Shown here: piece after piece, positions 56,811 through 64,000 of the stretch
Layout: each line of letters opens with the position of its first letter
How positions within the stretch are numbered: the stretch's first letter is position 1
Assembly (NCBI GenBank): GCA_025677815.1
Contig: JAIXMP010000041.1
Coordinates: 1 to 64,000 of the forward strand
Reading direction: 5' to 3'
DNA length: 64,000 nt
From: Phascolomyces articulosus
Lineage: Eukaryota; Mucoromycota; Mucoromycetes; Mucorales; Lichtheimiaceae
The notes under the pieces: model-generated
What the model was told of the DNA's origin: nothing
The model's database searches: none
Seen by the model: the letters and a program-made list of their open reading frames with translations, nothing else
Position numbers and translations under genes: made by a program

Positions 56811-57876
56811 ATGGCTAATAATGTATTTCGACGTGATTTGCTCTATAATGTTATATATTCTGAAGATATTATTCCTTATACTCTACCTTCACAAAAATCA
56901 AAAAAGCAACGTGCATATAAGCTCATATCAAAAAACAAAAAAATCAAGAACGTCAGAAAGTTTGCCAAGTTGGATAAAGAATACGTTCAATTTGATGTCT
57001 TATTAGATTGCAGTTTGGAGGTTATTACTAACATAACAAGGAGAAGGAATTGACAGAGGTTGTGTATGGACAACTACATGCATTTTTTAAAGTGCAATAC
57101 AAAAACGAAACTTTGGAATTATGTCTTACACAACAGTTTGTCGAAATAAATGAATATCATAATACAGGTTATAAAGTACTGGAACTATGTATATCAGCTA
57201 ACTGTTATGGTTTGTTCATTACTAAAACTCACTACAGCGATCAAGCTATTCATATTGTTCCTATTTTTACAAGTAAACATCTGTGTCATATTCTACATAA
57301 TAAAATAACTCTATGATAAAACATATATCATATAAGGGCTCAGTCCAAAGAACATGTCCAAATAAGGAAACCCAAATCCTTCAATTTTAAAAAGGAAACT
57401 AAGTCAAATCGCATAACGATGTACTACACAAAAAAATCTAAAAGAAAGGATCAAAGGGTGCACCATATTCTTGCACTCGATCCTATAGATCCCATATTAC
57501 TATCATTCTCATAAAAGAAATAATTATACAAGAAGGACCCGAATCCGTTATACATAATACATAATAATCCACTAAGCCCTCATCCATCATAGAATAGAAA
57601 AAGTATAAATAAGCCATTGTGGAAGTAATTGTAAAAACCCTTTAGTCAACTTTTTATTTCCATTTGGAACTCTCATAATAAACCTTTAAAAAAAGTCTCA
57701 AAGGATTCATACTGTCCATTTTCTATTTTTTGATATAAAAACCTACCAAATTCCACAATCTGTATAAGAACCTTTACAATCGTTATCTACTTAATAATGA
57801 TGCGGACCATGATTCATGGTTACCTATGCCCGCAAGTCTTCCACCGTTGGATGAAAGTCACTTGGTCCGGCGTTAG
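56811..57876 (+). pseudogene. unknown ORF, possibly the tail of another tnp2-like element, split by LTR A
   Basis: From 56811 (MANNVFRRDLLYNVIYSEDI) the frame runs to about 57030. A shift leads to KELTEVVYGQLHAFFKVQYK and KVLELCISANCYGLFI, ending FTSKHL at the LTR. After LTR A (57284-57757) it continues YKNLYNRYLLNNDADHDSWL and DESHLVRR-TAG at 57874-57876. Tails of this style occur behind fungal tnp2-like transposases; I cannot prove the link. Base composition is less decayed than in the rest of the island. Confidence 0.5.
57284..57757 (+). mobile_element. solo LTR family A
   Basis: This 474-bp LTR (TGTCATATTCTACATAA...CTACCAAATTCCACA) is flanked by perfect ATCTG duplications at 57279-57283 and 57758-57762. 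It is the copy with the best-kept terminus TTCCACA. Confidence 0.93.
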
Positions 57877-58572
57877 AAACATTGAATAAATTTTGTTCAT
57901 GATGAAGAAGATTAAAGAAATGTAATGTCATAGACCCTAGTGTAAATGTATCGATATATAGTTTTATCCCGAAAAATCATTTATATAAGATTCCATTGTA
58001 TTGCATTTTTATAAGTAACATATTACTTTTCCCTTTTTATCCTTTCTGTTCCTTATTAATATCTCATTGATGATTAGCAGATATATATTATTTCAATTTC
58101 ATATGATGCTTGTAATATTCTGTATTGTTGAATATTTCAGAGAGTATAGTAACAAAGCCCTTAAATTTTTCATATATTATAAATGCTTTTATTCATTAAT
58201 AAAATCATTTATCATCTATGAAGAATCTAAGGATTTACGTCTTTAATCAAATGAAAAATCCTGTGTATTGTCGAGTAGTGCTAAATATTATATAACCAAG
58301 AATCATCCATGTACTGTATTATAGAATACAGATTAAACATACTATAGAGAGAGGAAAAATAACAGAATTACTGGTTAAGTGTATGGCTATTATATGGTAT
58401 GAGTTCATGAATACTTTGGTTTGGAATACTTCAGTCAATCTATGGTCATCACAATAAAAATGTAAGCCTTTGATTCAAGGTTGCTGCCCAAAATTCTTCA
58501 TTCATCATGACTCTGATCGTTGAACAAATGATTTATTAAGAGTAGAGATACTATGATTTCACACGGTTCTTT
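57877..58572. other. AT-rich boundary between transposon island and host gene
   Basis: No ORF or known repeat is recognised. It is where the downstream part of the gene at 58573-61350 would lie if that gene has been truncated. Confidence 0.5.
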
Positions 58573-61350
58573 TTAATTACAGTTTAATATATTTTGTTGT
58601 GTGATATTATTTACATGAACAGTGATTTGTCGAAGTTTGTTTGATAGGCTATAATCATTAAAGACTGAGTATTCGTCGTCAAATGCTACTGCTGGATTAA
58701 GCAACGATTCCCATAGAGGTAAATAGTCATTAAAGAGGTATATGATGGATGGGTTATAAGGTGCAGTGAAAGGGAGTTCAGTGTCGTTTATTGGTTGTTG
58801 TTGTTGTGATGGTGCTGTAAAGTGTAATATTGCATCAAGCTTTATTGTTGTACCAAAATGAAAAATTAGCTACAGATCTAATTTATTTCCCTTTCAAAAG
58901 GTCATCATTAATTCTCAACTTCCTCTTTCACTTCTACTTACTAGTGATAAGTAATCTTCGTTGCACCAGTGGACGAGATGGGATAAGGTAGATAAAGATG
59001 TAATAAGAGCGATGGGGATATTTCCATTGAATGTATCGTGCCATTCCGGAGAAAATAGTTGGATGACGGATATTGCATCATTGTCGCAAAAACCTAAAAT
59101 TTCATGTATCATTCAAAAATAAGATTACATATCACCTGCTATCGAGAAAAGAAATAAGTATGGTAAATAAAAGCAAACCAGCCAATTACCTTTTAGTGCA
59201 AGTATCCATTGGCGAACTCGATCAAGAAACATATTAAGACGGTCATCATCAGATGGGCATATCAACCAACCTATCATTTTCCACGCAGCATCGACCTATA
59301 CAAAGCGGCATATAGAAAATTATGGAATCATAATTAGATAACAGTTAAATAACAGATTCCTATTAATTATTATAAAGAAGCATATCTATATTCTTACGTT
59401 ATGATTCCATTGCTCAGATTTATTTGAACACCATTTCGTGATCACTGATATACATTGATAAATGAATCGTGGATACATGAGTGGAAGAAGCCACGCGTGA
59501 CATCGTCGATTCTTCATTCCTTCCATATCTCCGGCATATATATATTGGTGGAGTACTGCTTGAAGTTCTAAATACATTTTTTGGTCATGGTTCGATTCAA
59601 TAATATTCATGGCTGATAGAAGTTCTGGAGAAAGGCGCTAATTATTGACATACAGAGGGGAAAAAATTTAAAAATCTCCTATTTTTTTTTTCTGCTCCTG
59701 AAAAACAAATCACAGCTTACATGAATATGGTGCTTCACTTCTAAGTTATTTATCTGGATCGTTGAATCAAAAACATGAAAAAGGAACCTGAATATCCTCC
59801 AATCCCCTTTTGTAAGTAAATATTCGGAAATAACCATATAGACTGTACGAAAATGGCAAATATTAATAAGCATTGTTTGAATGAGTGAAGAATCGTTTAG
59901 TTTTGATCTTATATCATCGGATGAAATATATTTAGATTCAAGAGCAATGGAATTCGTAGCATCCACGACATCTGCCTCAAGTATTTCACCATAGAAACGC
60001 CATAAACTAATAAAATATATAATCATCCATTTAGTCACTATATATTTGTCTACTTTTTAGGCGACTCGAAGAAAAATTATGTTTTGATTTTTATATTACC
60101 CTGTCTTGAGATGCCACGGCCATTTTTTATATAAAAACCATAATTGACTTTTCCCCCGTCGCTCGTGTCCATGTCGATGTTGTAATAATGTTTCAAGAAA
60201 TGACTGAGAAATGGGTTGTTTAACGGATCTCACTTGATCAATTATTTCTTCATCATCTTCATCTTGATTTGTGGTGTTATGAGTGTTGTTATGATCAATC
60301 CTATTCGATGGTAGCGATGGATACTCCATACCTCTATATAAAAAAGCCAATTCCTTCTCTAACAATTCAATGGCACAGGCTACCAATTTTTCAATAATCA
60401 AGTTTGCTTTATCTTGATAAACAAGTACAAGGCTCATATCCAATAATTGCCTCAGTTTTTCACTCTAATATAAACATATGCATGAATGTGGATGAGAATA
60501 GAGAAGAGAAATAAAAAATCCAATTTTATTGGGGGGAATTACTTACATGTAAAGTATCTGCCACAATCCGATCCTCCAACTCATTAAGCAAACGCTCAAG
60601 CTGTTGTTCTATATGATTTCCATTCTTTTTTATACGCTTTCGTTCAGGTTCGTTTGTTGTAACTATTGTTGCATGGGTAAGTCGACGTAATCGTGTGATA
60701 CACCATTGGATAGACCTATTTTTTAAAAGAAGAAAAAAGGTAAGTTTTTTTTTCATAGAAGCACCGCTCTCAATACACATTTTTTGCTGGTTTTTTTTTT
60801 TTAAAAAAAAACAGTGTGTATGAGTATACTTGTCTATTTACGATGATTGTGCTTGGAGTGATTGTTCTCGATCCGACTGTTCGAATTTGGCATATTCAAG
60901 TAGACATGCGACAAGTCGTTTTGCGATTTCTGGATGAGCTGCTATAAGTGGGTGAATCTATATAAAACAATAAGATATTAGAGATTATCGCTTCTCTCTC
61001 TTTTTTTTTTTTTAACTCGCTTCATGTTTCTACTGCTTAATAAAAAAAATGAATCACAAAACTTGCTGAAGCCTTTGTAAGTGTTAATTCCGCTTCTGGA
61101 TAAAGAGCTGAACATTGATCGGGTGTTTGACAGCGGCAAAGTGCCTACAAAGAAACAAAAACGTTCAGCTTGACATATGAGGAGGGAAAAAGGCGTGTGG
61201 TTTTTGTTGTTGTCTTGGGGATTTTACAATATAAAGATTATCGAGAAATTCTAAAATGAATGGTGATTCTTGAACGAGCAAGCATAATCTTTGGCGATTA
61301 TCATTTGTATTTTGGTTGGCAAGTGCTTTTTTAAAGCGATCCCAATCCAT
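58573..61350 (-). CDS. large helical protein, unknown; possible N-terminal part of a DNA-PKcs-like protein
   Basis: The start at 61350 is MDWDRFKKALANQNTNDNRQ. At least nine further exons follow on the minus strand: about 61145-61050, 60958-60843, 60717-60548, 60465-60100, 60010-59720, 59640-59400, 59297-59190, 59093-58940, and a last exon from about 58875 to the TAA at 58573. It is about 680 residues. All of it looks alpha-helical (HPLIAAHPEIAKRLVACLLE; SKLNDSSLIQTMLINICHF; SLSTLSHLVHWCNEDYLSL), with acidic and Asn-rich loops. The last exon includes LDAILHFTAPS, a poly-Gln run and LFNDYLPLWESLLNP. The helical style and the position of that block weakly recall the N-terminal HEAT region of DNA-PKcs, but no kinase or FAT domain is present. 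The 3' end meets the transposon island, so truncation is possible. The assignment is speculative. Confidence 0.6.
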
Positions 61351-64000
61351 ACGTGATCCTATTACAAAACGCGTAGTTTTGAGAAAAAGAAGCGACTCAG
61401 CGATAGCGACTGTAGGTGGGAAATGTTTTAAACGTGAGTTTGAGCGGATTTTAGGTTTCTTGTTTTTTTCTTGAGAGGTGCACTTACATTAATGTGAGCT
61501 TGGGCTTAAAGGCCCAGTTCATTGGTCAACACGATATTTTTACAAACTACAATGCTGTTATTAGTATAATCATATTATCCTATATGGTTTTATCACGCAC
61601 GATTACTCATTTTCTTTATTTTATTCAAATGATACTTATCGCCTAATCCTGGAGGAAGAGAATATAATAGCGTTGTAACGGAATGAAATGAAATAAAGGA
61701 CGATGACATGGAACGACAAAGGATAAATCATGCAGTGACAAGAAGTAAGACTGGGCCGGTGAAGACAAGGTGGAGAAAGAGTGACGGAGAAACCATATAT
61801 AGAAACTATCGTATCTTTTTTATACCTTTCATTTGTTTTAATTTAGCATTATAATAATACACCCTTACAACGTCACGGTCAAACTTATCATTTCTTTAAT
61901 ATACATCATCAGAGTTTCTGCCCATGAAAAAAAATAACTAATAATGGTAAGTTAGTGACAGCGATGGTGAACATTGATTGTATGTGCCTATAACAAACTA
62001 AGTAGAAGTAATACTCCTTCTTATTTTTTAAATAAAAAAACATAACTGAAAACCTTGAATATGACAGGTTAATTTTTTAGATTGATTTCTTTTACATGAG
62101 ATCTTATTGATAAAACTACTGAGAAGGAATAAAAGCGTCAAGTTTGACCACACAAATTGCTGATGCCCGGATTCATCCACAGCACTTTTAATGAAATCAT
62201 ACATTGGAAGGTAGATAATTTAACCGTAAATTCCATCTTTTATTAACGAACCGATATAGTAACTAACAGTGAGCTGAACATGCGCTTTGACGGAGCTGTT
62301 CAAGAATGACCATTTTGAAGAAATAAAACATTATCAATAGCCTTTCTATTGATTGTAATGGCTTACACCAGCTGGATCCACTTGTAATCGCTTTATTTTT
62401 TTTAAAGTAACTCTTCTCTGCAGTTTTTTATTTTTCTTCTCACACATGGAGTATATAAACAACCTTATATTGCATAAATACTACTAACATTCTGGAGTTA
62501 TTTCTTTCATGTCAAGTATCATTAATAACATGATACAAAGTGAAAGAGGATATTGAAAACTGATGGTAGTACGGTTCCCATGAAAAGTTCTGAAAGTGTT
62601 TTGCGTTTAGGAATATAAAAATTAGGGGGAGAAAATCCAATTTTTGGGCATTTGAGTGTAATTTTTGTTTGATCAATGAAAATTTTCAACATTCAATATA
62701 ATAATTAGAAACCCATCCATCCCAAAAAAAAAAGGACAATGATGAACTCAGAAGGCTTATATTTGTGCAGTGCAAAAAATATAATAGTAATAAGGATATT
62801 TTCATCACGTAATGATCTATTCAAAGTCGTGACATTTCATTGTCATAACGATCTATAATAGTTTTGTTGCGTTGGCACCAAGGAGTATTCACTTGGTGTA
62901 AAAAAAAATAGAAGTGCAGTCAGCTCTGAGTCCATCGAATCCTTCCTAATTTGGAAGGATTTCTTTGTTGAATCCATTCCATCATAATGAATACTTCCAT
63001 TTGTGGAAAGATCTTTACGATTTGAAAAACAGAGAAATAACAACGTAAGTATAAAGTAAGTGTTTTATTTATTTATTTATAGACGAATCATCAAAACTTT
63101 ATAAAAATAATGCTCAAAATGGTCTTTATTAGAAAGCTTAAATCAACCTTCGTAATGTTGCTTCTAAAAACAAGCGACAAGATTTTCAAAAAATGCGACA
63201 TTTGATTTCTAAGCACACGACATTACTTGTTGGAAACCCTGTATACTTAAAATGATCTCTGAAGCTGCCTTCAAGTAGTTGAGAATGAGGAAGGCGTTTG
63301 GAGGCAGATAAGCCAATTCGATGTATTCCTGGATACAACCACAGGATTTTTCCTAATGATTGGCGGGACATCTTTGATTGGCGGTGTGCGTTTCGTTATT
63401 GGCAGGAAGTAAAACTTAATGGCAGAATTACGAAATTCATATGGCAGTTGGGAACTTTAGTCAATGACACTTTTTTTAATAATATCCATATACGAAATTC
63501 TTCATGATATCTAAATGAATAAGTAATAATTAATAATTAAGAGTACGTACAGTATAACAATGTATATATTACAAACAAGACGAACAATATGCAAAAGTAT
63601 CAAGTATTGTAGTAGAAAACACAAAAAAAAATCACCTTATCCATTTATCTCATTAATAGATATGTTAAGATGATGACATTCTTGCGTTACACCTGGTCCG
63701 GCTCAATTGCTAATGCCTTCACAAACTGTCAAACCTTGCTGGATTTATTATCATTGGTGCTACTGCTACTGGCTGCTGATACAAATCTATTGGGTCTTTT
63801 CATAATTTTCGAACTGAGTCACACACTCAAATTGGGAGATTAAACCCAAAAGTTTGATATTGCAAATTGGTTCAAGTCAAGCAAATCCGAAAAAAAAGCA
63901 TGGAACAATAAATATTTGTGGTCAAATGAATTATTACTGTGCTTTACAGGTGTTCTACTTTGGGTAGCTATCGTATCCGTAAAAGCAACCAGAATTGGTA
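61351..64000. other. AT-rich region without a supported gene
   Basis: The first few hundred bases should hold the promoter of the gene at 61350. Beyond that only short open stretches occur, such as 63671-63844 (+, MMTFLRYTWSGSIANAF, 57 codons, Leu-rich) and 63298-63507 (+). A minus-strand stretch near 63740-63825 with a Ser/Asn-rich end (RFVSAASSSSTNDN) could be the tail of a gene outside the window. None is convincing. Confidence 0.45.

Noticed and set aside
62843..63043. Short ORFs at the right edge
   Set aside because: They are isolated, without splice-compatible neighbours or recognisable domains.

Overview
The window is nuclear DNA of a filamentous fungus, most likely Mucoromycota. The host genes are broken by many short introns (about 50-150 bp, GT...AG) and flanked by AT-rich spacers. 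The gene set fits that phylum: a TFIIIC B-block subunit, a secreted GPI-type CE4 protein, a TPR/F-box/LRR protein, a peroxisomal ABCD half-transporter and a HEATR6-like protein. The transposon families (tnp2-like, PIF/Harbinger, IS630/Tc1, Ty3/gypsy) fit as well. Assignment is by gene content and style only.

Layout. Bases 1-800 hold decayed LTR relics. 1.3-21 kb is an ordinary gene cluster: TFIIIC large subunit (-), degenerate chitin-deacetylase-like protein (-), SGNH/GDSL esterase (+), TPR-F-box-LRR protein (+), ABCD transporter (-), HEATR6-like protein (-). 21.6-57.9 kb is a transposon island with much higher AT content. From 58.6 to 61.35 kb a large helical host gene (-) begins, whose 3' end abuts the island. 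The last 2.6 kb show no gene I can support.

The island is a set of insertions inside insertions, which I resolved from target-site duplications (TSDs) and restored reading frames. A 2.5 kb IS630-like element is followed by an LTR carrying another LTR. A PIF/Harbinger relic is split by a DDE transposon whose protein ends in a chromodomain; that transposon carries a solo LTR just after its own start codon. A nearly complete Ty3/gypsy element lies 57 bp from a tRNA-Arg(ACG) gene. A solo LTR is split by a second chromodomain-DDE transposon. That transposon holds another LTR (itself holding two LTRs), a 7.3 kb tnp2/CACTA-like element and a further chromodomain-DDE copy. A Tc1/mariner element is interrupted by an LTR.

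Two points stand out. First, the small DDE transposon family has a C-terminal chromodomain and 3-bp TSDs, with traces of four copies in the window. Second, inactivation is dominated by C-to-T/G-to-A changes: Trp TGG to TAG and Gln CAA/CAG to TAA/TAG recur across unrelated elements, while neighbouring host genes are spared. This resembles repeat-directed cytosine mutation.
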